A stretch of 64,000 nucleotides of DNA from Agapanthus africanus (Eukaryota; Streptophyta; Magnoliopsida; Asparagales; Amaryllidaceae). The translations under genes and the position numbers were made by a program. The stretch spans positions 826,390,353 through 826,454,352 of the forward strand of contig CM057338.1 of assembly GCA_030015575.1 (NCBI GenBank), written 5' to 3'. Below are positions 24,050-36,829 of the stretch, piece after piece (the stretch's first letter is position 1; every line of letters starts with the position of its first letter). The notes under the pieces were generated by a model. It saw only the letters and a program-made list of their open reading frames with translations. It did no database searches and had not been told where the DNA came from.

Positions 24050-25067
24050 GTCAATACGCCGGCAGTAGGTGGTGATCATATCAGTCACCCATAAGCCGCA
24101 AGTAGTCTGCTAAACGTAACGGCCGCCCGGGTATTGAGCGATCAGAAGATCAACAAGCAATCCTGCTCATACTTCTGTGAATCCATCAACTAACACTACC
24201 GTACAGTCCGGTCTCTTCGTCAATTATGTCGCATATCGCAGCCCGGGGGTGGTGTAAAGTCAGACCCCCAATAGCCTGATAAGTCATGCCGATGTGAGGT
24301 CCATAACGGTTTGAGAAACTACTGATAACACTTACCAGTAGATCTCAGCAACCCTGACCAGGGATTTCCTGTTATGGCCAATCGAGCATAGCGCAACATT
24401 AACCCCTAATACCAGGAGAGACGAATCCCCTCCTATCGCTCATTGCCTCCATGTGACTCAGGACTGTACCCAAAAATCACCGTTTTGCATGATCTCTTGA
24501 ACGTGGTAAGGTGGAAATCAAAGAACAGTGGGAATCACACAAGACTCTATGACGATCTCGGGTCGACAGACTAACATGTACCAGTGTCACCAGAGAACTG
24601 CAATCAGATGATAGGTATAATACCATCTAGGAGTTCTCGGCGAGTCTGTTCAGTGTACCCAGTCTCCACTGAGCACCCGTATACCTTCTCTGATGTCAAA
24701 CACCAATGGATGTTGGATCATCCATCGCCCATCATATGGGTCAAGAAGCGCATACGCTAGTCTACTCTGGAGTATCGATGCCCTGTCTCGATACTCCCAC
24801 GACTAGGAACAATTGAAGGATGTACTTACCGACTATCTCTGCCCCACTAGTATGATCTGCATCATAATCCCGGTAGTCTAGTACTCATCCTAAGGGCTTT
24901 ATCAACATGTAATAGAGAGACAATAAGTGTACATGTTAAGATAAAGAGCAACCAGATAGTATACTATAATGTCGAACAAGAAAGTCATCCCTATATATGT
25001 CCAAGCATCCACTACAATATACATCGTATGTACAGTAATGCCCTCTTGGGCATACATATTACTAACA
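24050..25067 (-). repeat. H: D-type LTR fragment, minus strand
   Basis: Read on the minus strand it opens TGTTAGTAATATGTATGCCC at 25,067 and runs about 1.0 kb before B interrupts it. It is either the first part of a 5' LTR or a solo LTR; the rest would lie left of B, outside the window. It sits inside E's 3' LTR; ATAAC at 25,068-25,072 is the likely target duplication. The palindrome reads CCCTGACCAGGG (24,352-24,363). Confidence 0.8.
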
Positions 25068-25852
25068 ATAACTTGATAAGTCATGCCGATGTGAGGCTCA
25101 TAACGGGTCGAGAAATAACTGATAACCTTACCAATAAATCTCAGTATCCGCCCTGGCCAGGGACTTCCTGTTATAGCCAATCGAGTACAGCGCAACATTA
25201 ACCCCCAATACCGGGAGAGATGAAACCCCTCCTATCGCTCATTGCCTGCATGTGACTCGGAACTGTACCAAAAAACTACCGTTTTGCACGCTCTCTTGAA
25301 CGTGGTAAGGTGGAAATCAAAGCACAGTGGGAATCACACAAGACACTATGACGATCTCGGGTCTACAGACTAACCTGTACCAGTGTCACCAAAGAACTGC
25401 TATATGACGTTAGGTATATTACCATCTAGGAGTTCTCAGCGAGTCCTGTTCAGTGTACCCAGTCTCCACTGAGCACCTGTATACCATCTTTGATGTCAAA
25501 CACCAATGGATATAGGATTATCCATCGCCCATCAAATGGGTCATGAAGCGTATACGCTAGTCTACTCTGGAATATCGATGCCCCGTCTCGATACACCCTC
25601 GAATAGGAAAAATTAAAGGATGTACTTGTGGACTATCCTGGTCCCACTAGTATGATCTGCATCATAGTCCTGGTAGTCAAGTACACGCTCTATCAACATG
25701 TAACAGAGAGACAGTACAAGTATACATGTTAAGATAAAGAGTAACCAGATAGCATACTATCATGTCGAGCAAGAAAGTCCTCCCTATATATGTCCAAGCA
25801 TCCACTATAATATACAATAATGGCCTCTAGGGCATACATACAACTAACAATC
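25068..25852 (-). repeat. E 3' LTR, first part
   Basis: Minus-strand start TGTTAGTTGTATGTATGCCC at 25,852, following a polypurine-like tract (25,853-25,867). It breaks off at 25,068 where H is inserted. The palindrome CCCTGGCCAGGG is at 25,151-25,162. Confidence 0.85.
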
Positions 25853-28652
25853 TTCCAGTTGCACTAAGGCCAGTTGTTGTTGTATCACATACCCAACATC
25901 CCTTAAAGTCTCTCTAGGGAAAGGCTTTCGTAAGTGGATCCGCCGTGTTATTCTTCGTCTTAACTCTCCTGACCTCGATCGCCCGGAGATCAACTATCTC
26001 CATGATCAGGTGATACTTCCTAAGAATATGTCTGGATCACTGATAGGACCAGGGTTCCTAGGCCAAAGACACAGCTCCATTGTCACCACAATGGTAGGAA
26101 CCAAGTTCATCTCATGAACATCTATACCCAGACAGCCTCTTTAGCAGCATCGTTGGTAGCTATGTATTCACCCTTTATTGTTGAGTCTGCCACGGTATCT
26201 AGCTTGGAACTCTTCCAACATACCGTCCCTCCACTGAGAGTAAAGACAAAACCCGAGACTATCTTACAGTCGACCTTATCACTCTGGAAGCTCGAATCGG
26301 TAAAGGACTCCACTTGGAGTTCACCGTTACCATACACCAAGAACATTTCTTTAGTGCTTCTCAAGTACTTAAGAATGTTCTTCACTGCTGTCCAGTGTTT
26401 CTTCCCAGGATGTAAGAGGCATCACCCAAATCCTTTATGGAGAAACTTAGTGACAAAAAGAACATGACCGAGTGTAGCATAGGAATACCATTTCCTATCA
26501 AGAGTATGTCATCCACGTACAATACGAGGAAGACAACCTTACTCTCTACAACCTTCTTGTATATACAAGGTTCATCTACCTTTTTAATGAAGTCAAACTC
26601 TTTGACTGCCGCATCAAAACAGATGTTCCAACTCCGCGATGCCTGCTTTAATCCGTAAATTGATCCGGATGAATTTAAGCATAGCCACTGGAGAAAATGT
26701 TTTATCATAGTCCACACCTGGTCGTTGACGAAAACCTTTTGCTACAAGTCTAGCTTTGAAAGTCTCAACTTTTCCATCTACACCAAGAATCTTCTCAAGA
26801 TCCACTTACTCCCGATAGGTTTTACCCCTTCAGGTGCAAATTTCAAAGTCATACATTGTTAGTGTACATGGATTCCATCTCAGATCGCATAGCATCCAGC
26901 CATTTCACAGAGTCCCCACTCGTGATGGCCTGCTCGAAACTAGTTTGGTCATTATCTTCCATGATGCAATCCTCACTCCCACTGTCATTGAGAAGACCGT
27001 AGTATCTCTCAGGTGGATGAGAAACCCTTACTAGATCTGCAGAATGGCTGAGGTTCATTGGAAACTGTCGAATCCTTCGGTTCTACCAAATCATCAGTTG
27101 TAGTTTGTATAGCTGGAACCTCTTCCAGTTCTACCACATGACCACTAATTTCTTTTTCAAGAAATTCCTTTTCTAAAAAGGTGGCATGCCGAGAAACAAA
27201 ACACCTTTTGTTCCTCAGTGTGGTAGAAGATATACCATCGCGAATGTTTGGGATATCCAACAAACTTACACAGAACTGACCTTGCCTCAAGCTTGTCCGG
27301 ATTTTGCCTTTCAACATAGGCCAGACAACCCCATATCTTAACTCATTTAAGCGATGGTCTCTTCCTATTCTATATCTCATATAGAGTGGTAGGCACTGAT
27401 TTGGTCGGAATCCTATTCAATAGGTATGCGGCTTCTCAAGCGCATCACCCCAAAAGGAATCAGGAAACTCAGCAGTACTCATCATAGAGCGCACCATATC
27501 TAATAAGGTGCGATTCCTCCGTCCTGATACACCGTTGTGCTGTGATGTATATGGAGGAGTAAGCTGAGAGAGAATACCATTCTCTTTTAAATAGTCCAGA
27601 AACTCCGTGCTTAAGTATTCTCCTCCCCGATCGGATCGAAGGATTTAATACTTCTACCTGTTTGGTTCTCTACTTCGTACTTATATTCGTTGAATTTCTC
27701 AAAAACTTCAGACTTATGTTTCAACAGGAACACATGTATGAATCTTGAAAGATCATCAGTGAATGTAATGAAGCACGAAGAACCATTCCTGGCATGTGTA
27801 GACATGGGACCGCATGTATCACTATGTATCAGTCCCAAGAGTTTAGTAACTCTTTCTCCGTGTCCAGTAAACGGAGTTTTGGTCATCTTGACTTTGAGAC
27901 ATGACTGGCAAGTTTCGTAAGATGAAAATTCGAACGGATTCAAGTATCCATCCTTATGTAACTTAGCTCGTCGTGTCGCATTGAATGGACAAGTCTACAA
28001 TGCCACAAGAAGGATTCGTTCATTTCTGAACTTTTCCTCTCGTGTGTGTTCTGTACGTTAAAAACTGTAGTTTGATTTAGAACGTATATGCCATTACATA
28101 CGTTCCTGATCCAATCAACTTTTGATTTAGGAAAATGTTTACAACATTATCCTGCAATACAAAATTATGTCCTTCTTTACTTAATAAAGAAAATGATATA
28201 ATGTTGCATATCAGGTTCGGTATGTAATAACATTCGTTCAGAATCAATGTATTACCAGTTGGTAATACAAGGTGATATTCGCCAACTGCTTTGGCTGCAA
28301 CATTTGCACCATTCCCTACTTCTAGAGAATTATCACCCTTTCTCAGTTGTCTACCTTTCTTTAGCCCATGTAACATATTACATATGTGGGATCCTGATCC
28401 GGTATCTAATACCCAGAACATAGAGTGTACTGAGAAACAGTTCTCGGTGACAAACACACCCGAAGAAGATGCATCAACATGCTTATTTCTCGTTTGGGTG
28501 GCGTGGGAATACGAATATTCCCCAATTTCCTGCTCAGACTTATAACAATTATAAGATAGAGCGGAACCAACGTTCCCCAGCTCAGTATAACAAGCGGGTT
28601 TGGTCAATACATCCATATTATTATCTTGATTAAGACATGTCATGGTCGCTAC
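25853..28652 (-). pseudogene. E pol fossil: short leader peptide, protease, integrase, RT, RNase H
   Basis: On the minus strand the first ATG lies at 28,643, ten bases after a splice-acceptor-like CAG. The leader peptide (ELGNVGSALSYNCYKSEQE) runs into protease (WVLDTGSGSHICN near 28,400). Integrase traces (CQSCLKVK, HSDTCGPM, EVENQTGRS) lie between about 27,950 and 27,600. The linker (PPERYYG) is near 27,010, RT (LVLYVDDILLIGNG) near 26,500, and RNase H (SFQSDKVDCKIVSGFVF) near 26,270. RT looks shorter than in the other copies. Ten or so breaks, so a fossil. Confidence 0.83.
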
Positions 28653-28673
28653 CTGGAGAGAGAGAGAGAAGAA
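28653..28673 (-). other. Candidate 3' splice site, element E
   Basis: Minus strand CTCTCTCTCTCCAG followed by GTAGCGACCATG, the closest to a textbook acceptor in the window, ten bases ahead of the first ATG. Confidence 0.6.
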
Positions 28674-29093
28674 AACACTTTGCGTATGCTCTTGGAAGAT
28701 TAGATTGGTTATTATTTTATCTAATCAGTATGGCTCCCACTGTTTTGTCAAATCTTCCTTCAAACCCTAAAAGGTAAGACTAGCCGGGATTAATTACACC
28801 CTACAAGTTCGACAATCTTTCATCCAGGCCAGTGTTGGTATTTTGAGGGAGGTTCCCCGTGTTTTCGCACGGACCTAATTAAAATAAACCTCGTTTTCCG
28901 AAAGGCATAACCCCATTGACACCTTTCTAGTCACCTACTTGATCGGCTAATTGTAATGTGAAAAACTCTCTCAGGAGTAACTCTTACTCATAGTGGGTAT
29001 CGGGATCCAACTATCTCATAGAAGGTATGCAATCTCATTGCAAATTTCAACACTTGAAATTCCCAATAATATTTTTCCCCCAGCATCCTATGA

Positions 29094-29289
29094 CCTTGAC
29101 GCAGGCTAACAAACTATAGGGCACTAGTCAAGTTCAACCCGTTCATTTCTTGATTGAATTAAACCCACCCGCACGACCCTTAATGTAGGCCAACAAGATC
29201 GTACGACTATCCTAATCCAATCGCATCATATGCTGGTAGATAAGTACTAATCAGCTACCGCACACTACGCCTTGACGCAGGCCAACAAA
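29094..29289 (-). repeat. Three-word stem-loop array, element E
   Basis: Minus-strand words TTTGTTGGCCTGCGTCAAGG (29,270-29,289), CTTGTTGGCCTACATTAAGG (about 29,178-29,197) and TTTGTTAGCCTGCGTCAAGG (29,094-29,113). Spacing 92 and 84 bp. Confidence 0.7.
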
Positions 29290-29399
29290 CGCAGCACGAA
29301 TACTAAATAGCACCTATCTGAAATGACAAAGGGCTACGACAGGTTTTTAAGAAAACCTTTTGCGTAATGAACTTGATATTGTTGTAGAATCGAGTGATT

Positions 29400-29700
29400 T
29401 TGAAAAGGAGTGTTTTTGAGGCTTTTACTAGTTTTGCTAAAGAGGTCACACCCGGTGAAAGGATCTTGGCTCTTTCCTCATCGAATGAGGTGCTGGATAT
29501 TCATCAAGGAATACCACTATGTAAAGCAAGAACTAGAGAAGCAATCAAAAGACAAAACCGAGTGGGTTGTAGCATCTGCTAGTTTCGCTAAAGAGGTCAC
29601 TCCTGGTGAAGGGATCTCGGCTCTTTCCTCATCGAATGAGATGCTGGATATTCATCAAGGAATATCAATCACTATGCAATGCAAGAACTAGAGCTACCTT
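29400..29700 (-). repeat. Tandem leader unit, two copies, element E
   Basis: Each copy reads, on the plus strand, GAGGTCAC..CC(C/T)GGTGAA, a CCTCAT/ATGAGG stem and a GGATATTC/GAATACC-type hairpin. It is the reverse of the unit in C, F and D3, with arms that differ from theirs but pair. Confidence 0.6.
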
Positions 29701-30111
29701 TTTTGAAAATTTGATTCTACAATATCTTTAGATTTCTTTCCTTTTCATTAATCTCATTAATGAAGTCCCATCATTTATGCTTCCTAAGCATCACAAATAA
29801 AGAAACGAAAATACAACGTACGCTTATTGCATCCTCATTCACCACGAAGTCCCATCATGCACCGTTAGGTTACTTAACTACCGGCAGAGCGGGACAGGAC
29901 TAGTACGGATGAAAAACATAAGCAACGTTTATTATATATCATATATATAATATAAAGCATTTGTCTCACGCAGTTATATGATCTCATCACAAAACAATGC
30001 AGCAGAAGTCAACATATGAAATATTGGATATATTAGGAGGTCCGTGTTTTAAATTAAGCCAGTAAAAAAAACGGATTCCACGGTCATGATGAATAGCCAA
30101 ACCCACATCCC

Positions 30112-30230
30112 TAGACCCCTACGAGAGCGGCAAGAAACCCTGCCAATTCTAGAGTTAGGAGACCCGGTCTCGACTCCTCGAGATGGTCACCCACTGGACT
30201 CTAGAACCCAGTCACTTGTGCTCCCCACCT
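30112..30230 (-). other. Two-part leader hairpin, element E
   Basis: Minus-strand order GGTGGGGAGC - CAAGTGACT - GGTTCTAGAG ... CTCTAGAATT - GGTTTCTTG - CCGCTCTCGTAGGGG. The inner stem pairs well (with two G-U steps), the outer stem only partly in this copy. Confidence 0.5.
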
Positions 30231-31260
30231 TGGGTCTATCCTAATACGGAAAAGTAAATAATATACATCAATGGTGACATCATCCTTAACCCGGAAGTGC
30301 CCCAATAAAAGAATTTTACATTCAAGTTTTTACATGAATGAAAATGAAAAAACTCTCATCTCACGCAAAAACCCCCGGCTATTCAAACACGAAGATCCAA
30401 TATAATATATTCCAGCATCACATAACATCACATGTCATCAACGTAAGTAAATATGCGTATCCCAATTGTCGTTGACATATAGTAACGAAACTGGCGATAC
30501 ACCACATATTACACTTACGGTCGCAGAAAAGAAATTGAAAACTATAATAATTGGAATCCGCAACCATCTTAGACGTCATAAATCCGAAATATCACATACT
30601 TCGGATTTCATGCCTAACCATATGAATTCCTTAGACATCATAAACCTGGAATATCTCATATTCCGAATTTCATGCCTAACATTATAAACCCCGCATTTTA
30701 GTCTCGATATTGAAAACACTTTTCAATAACTAGTCGGGAAATTCAACTAGACTCATGACATCCTGATCGAATGCTTGTCGGAAACTTTAGTAGACGGCCG
30801 CACCCCCGATGACGTCGATGAAGCGCACTTAGGCGGAACACCGCGACCGCAAGCACTCGAACGGATGCTTTAGGCAACGGGGTTCTCCTACAGTCACTTG
30901 GTCGGGGATTTGGGGCGTGGCTATCTAGTAATGTTACCCGGCGAGTATCTGCGTACACTACGAGATTACGACGGAGTTTTGATCCAAATCAAAACCCCAT
31001 GGCAATCGATCAAAAGAGACTAAATTTTTTAGGTTTACAAAATTCAAACCAGTTTTCACAAAACTAATTATTGTGGATTCCAAATATTGTATCACATATC
31101 ACAGATAGCTAGACGATGTTTAAACATTTCGATCGAATCAACAAACACCCACATTTCGTAGAGACCTCAACACTTAAGACGGTTTTAAAAATACCCAGAA
31201 CATGCCACAAGTAGCTACGTACCTACTGAAGAAGGGTCGTTCCCGGTCTCACCAACGGCT

Positions 31261-31305
31261 CCACGGAACCGCCGCAAACCCTAGGGTTTGGCCGTGGTTC
31301 CGCGG
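31261..31305 (-). other. CG-rich leader hairpin, element E
   Basis: Arms GGAACCGCCGCAAACCC and GGGTTTGGCCGTGGTTCC around a two-base turn. The same place in F and D3 has hairpins built from different bases. Confidence 0.6.
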
Positions 31306-31492
31306 TCGTATAGTCGAGTTAGGAGTTCGTTCTTCTTGTGGGTCCATAGAAAACCCTGCATGATTTTTTGAATATTTTTAACTTGGAAAAATCCAACATT
31401 TGGAAAAATTTCCAGAGAGCATGGGAAATATGGTATTCGGAGTTCGATCGAATACTTTAACGTCGTCTAGGCCACTCCTAATGCTCTAGCTT

Positions 31493-31505
31493 GGCCCTGA
31501 TACAA
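31493..31505 (-). other. E primer-binding site
   Basis: Minus-strand TTGTATCAGGGCC, a slightly altered initiator Met-tRNA complement, next to the 5' LTR end. Confidence 0.75.
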
Positions 31506-31506
31506 C

Positions 31507-33695
31507 AGCTAGGTTCCTTAGTACCCTCACTAAGTTTTCTAAGGTATCAAGCATGCAATTTTATAAAAATCTAGAGTGCTAAGAAACCTGGACCAAGGAT
31601 CTAACTAGAGAATTAGGGTTCAACTAAGCAAGTAAACAACTTTACTCTAAGTGAACAAGGAATACAACCTTTGTAGACCGGTCCTTCACTTCTAAATCTC
31701 CGTGTAGTAGTCACATAGCTCCAAGTAGTGGTCTCTCGGGCTCTCGTTAGGCTCCACTAGGCGAAATGAACGAGCTTGCTCAAAGATCTTCGAGGCCGAA
31801 GATGATCTACGTCGAAGAATCGCTAACTCAAGCTACCTCTTCACTAATTGATGAACTAGTGAAGAAACAACATATACTAAATGGCTAGTTTGTTATAGAT
31901 TGTTGAAGGAGGAATTTTTCTCACTTTAGAATTGTTTTTCTCTTTTTCTTTTTCTTTTTCTTCTCACTCAAGAGCTAGAGAGCAATGAAGGAGATGAAGA
32001 AAGAAAACTCTTAAGTGATCAAGTGTGAACCATGGGTGAGAAAATATCTCATATAAACTCATGTAGAGACTAAACCATGGCTAAAGGTAATGGTTAGGTT
32101 AATAAATATCTAGAGTAAAACAAAATTAGTGGACTAAGTCAAGTTTTCCACAAGCTTCTACAAGAATCTTCAACCATGACAATTTCCACCAAATTTTGTT
32201 TTTCCCTTAATAATTAAATCCCCACATTATCTTAAGTATGGTATGAGTCTCATACACCCAAGTCCAATGTATCATCTAGCATGACACAAAATAAATACAT
32301 TAATATATATCACATATATATTTGTATGTATTTAGAGAAAACATTTTCTTAAGTAAGCTAATATTAGTTAATGATGTTAATATATCAAATATATAATTAT
32401 ATATTAAATTATTAAATCAACACTTGATTTAATAACCCGGCTGCATCGCATACAACCGGCTAAAATCATTTATATGTATATCACATATACATATAACATA
32501 TCATTGAATCAACACTTGATTCAACAATCCGGTTATATCAAATATAACCTGTATCGCGAGATTAGAATACGGTATCACATACACGTATTAATCTCGGTCC
32601 CGCACATATCACATATGTGCCCTACTTCGTTTCGCATGAGCTAGGAAACCACTGTGTAGGACTCTAAAGACTCGTCAATACGCCGGCAATATGTAATGAT
32701 CATAACAGTTACCCATAAGCCGTCAGCGGTACTAGCTGGATGTAACGGCTACCCGGGTATTGAGCGATCAGAAGATCAACAAGCAAGATTTTTCATACTC
32801 CCGTGAATCCAAAAAGTAACACTACCGTACAGTCCGGTCTCTTCGTCTGATATGTCGTATATCTAGTCTGGGGGTGGTATACGTCAGACCCCAATAACTT
32901 GATAAGTCATGCCGATGTGAAGCTCATAACGGGTCGAGAAACTACTGATAACACTTACTAGTAAATCTCAGTATCAGCCCTGGCCAGGGACTTCCTGTTA
33001 TAGCCAATCGAGCACAGCGCAACATCAACCCCCAATACCGGGAGAGACAAAACCCGTCCTATCGCTCATTGCCTCCATGTGACTTGGGACTTTACCCACA
33101 AACCACCGTTTTGCACGCTCTCTTGAACATGGTAAGGTGGAAATCAAAGCACAGTGGGAATCACACAAGACACTATGACGATCTCGGGTCTAAAGACTAA
33201 CCAGTACCAGTGTCACCAGAGAACTGCTATCTGACGTTAGGTATAATACCATCTAGTAGTTCTCGGCGAGTCTTGTTCAGTGTACCCAGTCTCCACTGAG
33301 CACACGTATACCATCTTTGATGTCAAACACCAATGGATATGGGATCATCCATCGCCCATCAAATGGGTCAAGAAGCATATAGGCTAGTCTACTATGGAAT
33401 ATCGATGCCCCGTCTCGATACACCCTCGACTAGGAACAATTAAAGGATGTACGTGTGGACTACCCTGGCCCCACTAGTATGATCTGCATCATAGTCATGG
33501 TAGTCAAGTACACATCCTAAGGGCTTTATCAATATGTAACAGAGAGACGGTACAAGTATACATGTTAAGATAAAGAGTAACTAGATAGCATACTATCATG
33601 TCGAGCCAGAAAGTCCTCCCTATATATGTCCAAGCATCCACTATAATATACAATCATGTACAATAATGGCCTCTAGGGCATACATACAACTAATA
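31507..33695 (-). repeat. E 5' LTR (D-type, about 2.19 kb)
   Basis: Minus-strand LTR, TATTAGTTGTATGTATGCCC at 33,695 to the primer-binding site. The palindrome CCCTGGCCAGGG lies at 32,978-32,989. Donor-like AAAG|GTTG lies at about 31,665-31,672. A CTTTTT microsatellite lies near 31,938-31,965. No gene is supported in this stretch. Confidence 0.87.
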
Positions 33696-33960
33696 ATCAG
33701 TAGGCCATAGGAGGTTGTAACTTCTTGGTGACCAGATGCTTCATATCCAAGATGGACTCTACGCACATCAGCAAATTATGGATTCCGGATTTTGTTGGGT
33801 GCTTCTGAAGGATTAAACCATTAGAAGCAGTTAGATCTTTCGAGATATGTGCAGGTGGAAAGGTGTTAACCTAATAAGGCTAGACTTGTTGTAAAGTGTT
33901 TTCATCAAATACCCGTTGTGGATTGTGATGTGACTTTTACTTCAGTGTCTATGCTGAAAT
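33696..33960 (+). pseudogene. G: reverse transcriptase fragment, outermost element
   Basis: About 265 bp of plus-strand copia Pol covering the start of RT. Recognisable stretches align with SDS..WLDA...MDSTHTNK.WT and KARLV.KCFHQ.P..D.D. It is cut on the left by E and on the right by F. GAAAT at 33,956-33,960 is the likely target duplication of F. It is the only visible part of the element that hosts everything else here. Strongly decayed. Confidence 0.75.
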
Positions 33961-36222
33961 TGTTAGTTATATGTATGCCCTAGAGGCCATTATTATACAT
34001 GTGATGTATATTATAGTGGATGCTTGGATATATATAGAGAGGACTTTCTTGCTCGACATGATAGTATGCTATCTGGTTGCTCTTTATCTTAACATGTTGA
34101 CTTGTATATGTGATGTTGTCTTGCTCTCACATGTTGATAAATCCCTTAGGTTGTGTACTTGACTACCAGGACTGTGATGGAGATCATACTAGTGGGGCCA
34201 AGGGTAGTCCGCAAGTACACTCTAAAATTGTTCCTAGTCGAGGGTGTATCGAGACAGGGCATCGATATTCCAGAGTAGACTAGCGTATACGCATCTTGAC
34301 CCATATGATGGGCGATGGATGATCCCACATCCATTGGTGTTTGACATCAAAGATGGTGTATGGGTGCTCAAGGGAGACTGGGTACATTGAACGGACTCGC
34401 CAAGAACTCCTAGTTGGTATTATACCTATCGTCAAATAGCAGTTCTCTGGTGACACTGGTACAGGTTAGTCTGCAGACCCGAGATCGTCATAGAGTCTTG
34501 TGTGATTCCCACTGTGCTTTGATTTACACCTTACCATGTTCAACAGAACGTGCAAAACGGTGGCTTTTGGGTACAGTCCCGAATCACATGGAGGCAATGA
34601 GCGATAGGAGGGGATTCATCTTTCCCGGTATTGGGAGTTGATGTTGCGCTGTGCTCGATTGGCCATAACGATAAGTCCCTGTCCAGGGCTACTACGGAGA
34701 TTTACTGATAAGTGTTATCAGTAGTTTCTCGACCCGTTATGAGCCACACATCGGCACGAATTATCGGTTATTGGGGTCTGACGTTTACCACCCCTATACC
34801 TGATATGCGACATATCAGACGAAGAGACCGGACTATACGGTAGTGTTACTGACAGGCTTTTGCAGGAGTTAGAGCGGGCTAGCTTGCTGATCATCTGATT
34901 GTTCAATACCCAGGTAGCCGTTACGTCCAGCTAGTACCGCTGACAGCTTGTGGGTGCTTGATGTGATCATTACCTACTGCCGGCGTATTGACGAGTCTTT
35001 AGAGTCCTACACAGAGGTTTCACTGGCTCAGGCAAAACGAAGTAGGAGCACATATGTGATATGTGCGGGACCGAGATTAATACAAGTATATGATACCATA
35101 TTCTATTCTCGCGATATGAGGTATCGATCGGTTATATGAGATATAGCCGGGTTATCGAATCAAGTGTTGATTCGATAAGTCGATACCGTATCAATCGGTT
35201 ATATGAGATATAGCCGGTTTATCGAATCAAGTGTTGTTTCGATAAGTTGATACAAATAATATTAGTCGGTCATATGAGATATAACCGGATTATTAAATCA
35301 AGTGTTGATTTGATAATTTAATGTATAATTGTATATATGATATACTAGATTACATTAACTAATATTAGCTAACTTAAATGTTTCTTTTCTCACTTATGTG
35401 CATAAGTATATATGTGATATATATTAATGTACATTTTTGTGTGTCATGGTTGATGATAATGCAACATGGATGTATGAGACTTACACCATACTAATGATAA
35501 TGAAGGGTTTATTTATTTAGTGTAATTCAATTATTAGTTGGATAATGGTCACATGGCATGAAGCTTTGATAAGCTTGGAGAACCATTGACTAGTCCACTA
35601 GTTTTGTCTTAATACTAGATATTTATTAACCCAACCATTATCTAAACCTATGGTTAAGTCTCTACATGAGTGATATTAGATATTTTCTCACCCATGGTTG
35701 TCATTAACTCTCTCTTCTTTCATTTTCTTCATCTTGATCAAGAGAAAGAGATAGCTCTCTACGTTTTTGAGAGAAGGAGAAAAAGAGTGAGAAAATTAAT
35801 TCTAAAGTGAGCAAAAATCCTACTTCATCATTCTCTACTAGATTAGCACTTCAGTATAGGGTGTTAGCTTCACCAATCCCACATTAATGAAGTGGTAGCT
35901 TGGGTTAGTGACTCCTCGACGTAGATCATTTTCAGCCTCGAAGACTTCGTGCAAGCTCATTGCTTTCTTCTTGTGGAGCCGTTCAAGAGTCCGGGAGTTC
36001 AATGATCGCAGCGAAGGGACCACTACAAGGAGCTATAGAAGTGAAGGACCGGACTACAAAGATTGTAATCCCTACTCACTTAGATGTAAAGTAGTTTACA
36101 TTATGTTTCGTCTAAATCACTAGTTAAGATTCTAGGGTTAGGATTGTTTTGTATGGCAAAATTTTGAAAATGGCATGGACGATACCTCCCGAAATCTTGT
36201 TGTCATGCCAAACATTCCTACA
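33961..36222 (+). repeat. F 5' LTR (D-type, about 2.26 kb)
   Basis: TGTTAGTTATATGTATGCCC to CATTCCTACA. It has a palindrome CCCTGTCCAGGG (34,677-34,688), a TACTGATA/TATCAGTA hairpin (about 34,705-34,726), and a GGCATG/CATGCC stem near the end. Three related short repeats with GGTTATATGAGATATAGCCGG and GTGTTGATTCGATAA-like wording lie at 35,100-35,320. The donor-like position reads AAAG|ATTG here, so the donor is not intact. Confidence 0.87.
35100..35325 (+). repeat. Short tandem repeats in F LTR U3
   Basis: Three copies of about 75-80 bp, each with CGGTTATATGAGATATAGCC (last one varied) followed by a TCAAGTGTTGATTCGATAA-like hairpin. A single, diverged unit appears in the D3 and E LTRs. Confidence 0.6.
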
Positions 36223-36223
36223 G

Positions 36224-36236
36224 TGGTATCAGAGAC
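36224..36236 (+). other. F primer-binding site
   Basis: TGGTATCAGAGAC, initiator Met-tRNA complement with one change, just after the LTR. Confidence 0.85.
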
Positions 36237-36791
36237 AAGCTAGAGATTTAGACGATATATGTAGAATTATGAAACCGAAAAAACTCCGAAACACCCATTA
36301 CACAAGTTCAATTTCTGTCGAAATTTTAAAGTCGTCGAAATTTTGTTTAAACAACTGCAGAATGTTGTATGTGATATAACATGAACACAGTAGAAATTTC
36401 ACCCCCCCTCGCTGGATTTTGACCGGCCACAGGCATGAAAAAACCGGTGTGCTCGGGTTTTAGGTGGAGTTAGGGGTTGAAATTTTTACAGTGTTCCAGG
36501 CTCTGGGTTTTGGTGTTTCAGGTGTTGTTTGTTTTTGCTGAATTTGCATGTGATGATAACTTTCTGCAAAGGCAACTCGGAGTGTTTCGTAGTCGTAATT
36601 CTAACATGTTTTTGGGTTGTTTTAGACGGTGTTAAAAACTTCGAACGGATATCAAATACCTACTTTAACCCTCGACGGAAAATTTTCCAAGAGTTGGATT
36701 TTTTCCGAGTTAAAGAACGTTCAAATATCATGCAAGTAATGTAGTGGACCCTCTAGAAGAACAAAACCCTAACTCGATTCTATGACCGAAA

Positions 36792-36829
36792 GAACCGTCG
36801 CTAAACCCTAGGATTTACGGTAGTTCCGC
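36792..36829 (+). other. Leader hairpin, element F
   Basis: Arms GAACCGTCGCTAAACCC and GGATTTACGGTAGTTC pair around a short turn. It occupies the same place as the hairpins in E and the second one in D3. Confidence 0.6.

Larger units (their letters stand above)
28674..31492 (-). other. E structured untranslated leader
   Basis: About 2.8 kb without coding signal. From the primer-binding site inwards: the CG-rich hairpin (31,261-31,305), a block of about 330 bp that F lacks (about 30,670-31,000), the two-part hairpin (about 30,112-30,230), the CGTTAG-type stem (about 29,866-29,885), two tandem units (29,400-29,700), and the three-word array (29,094-29,289). The order matches C, F and D3. Confidence 0.7.
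25068..33695 (-). mobile_element. E: gag-less Ty1/copia element, minus strand
   Basis: On the minus strand: 5' LTR (31,507-33,695), primer-binding site, leader, pol region and the first part of the 3' LTR (25,068-25,852), which is interrupted by H. The comparable LTR parts differ at roughly 45 of 780 positions plus small indels, near 6%, or about 2 million years at the rice rate. It is inserted in G. Ten or so breaks in coding. No gag-like capsid or zinc knuckle. Confidence 0.87.

Noticed and set aside
29094-29289. Three short repeats at regular spacing as a CRISPR-like array
   Set aside because: Plant DNA, only three units, unequal spacers of about 66-75 bp that are homologous between elements, and placement in a retroelement leader.
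30670-31000. The 330-bp GC-rich leader block as a captured host gene
   Set aside because: No frame is shared between the E and D3 copies and the similarity follows hairpins, not codons.
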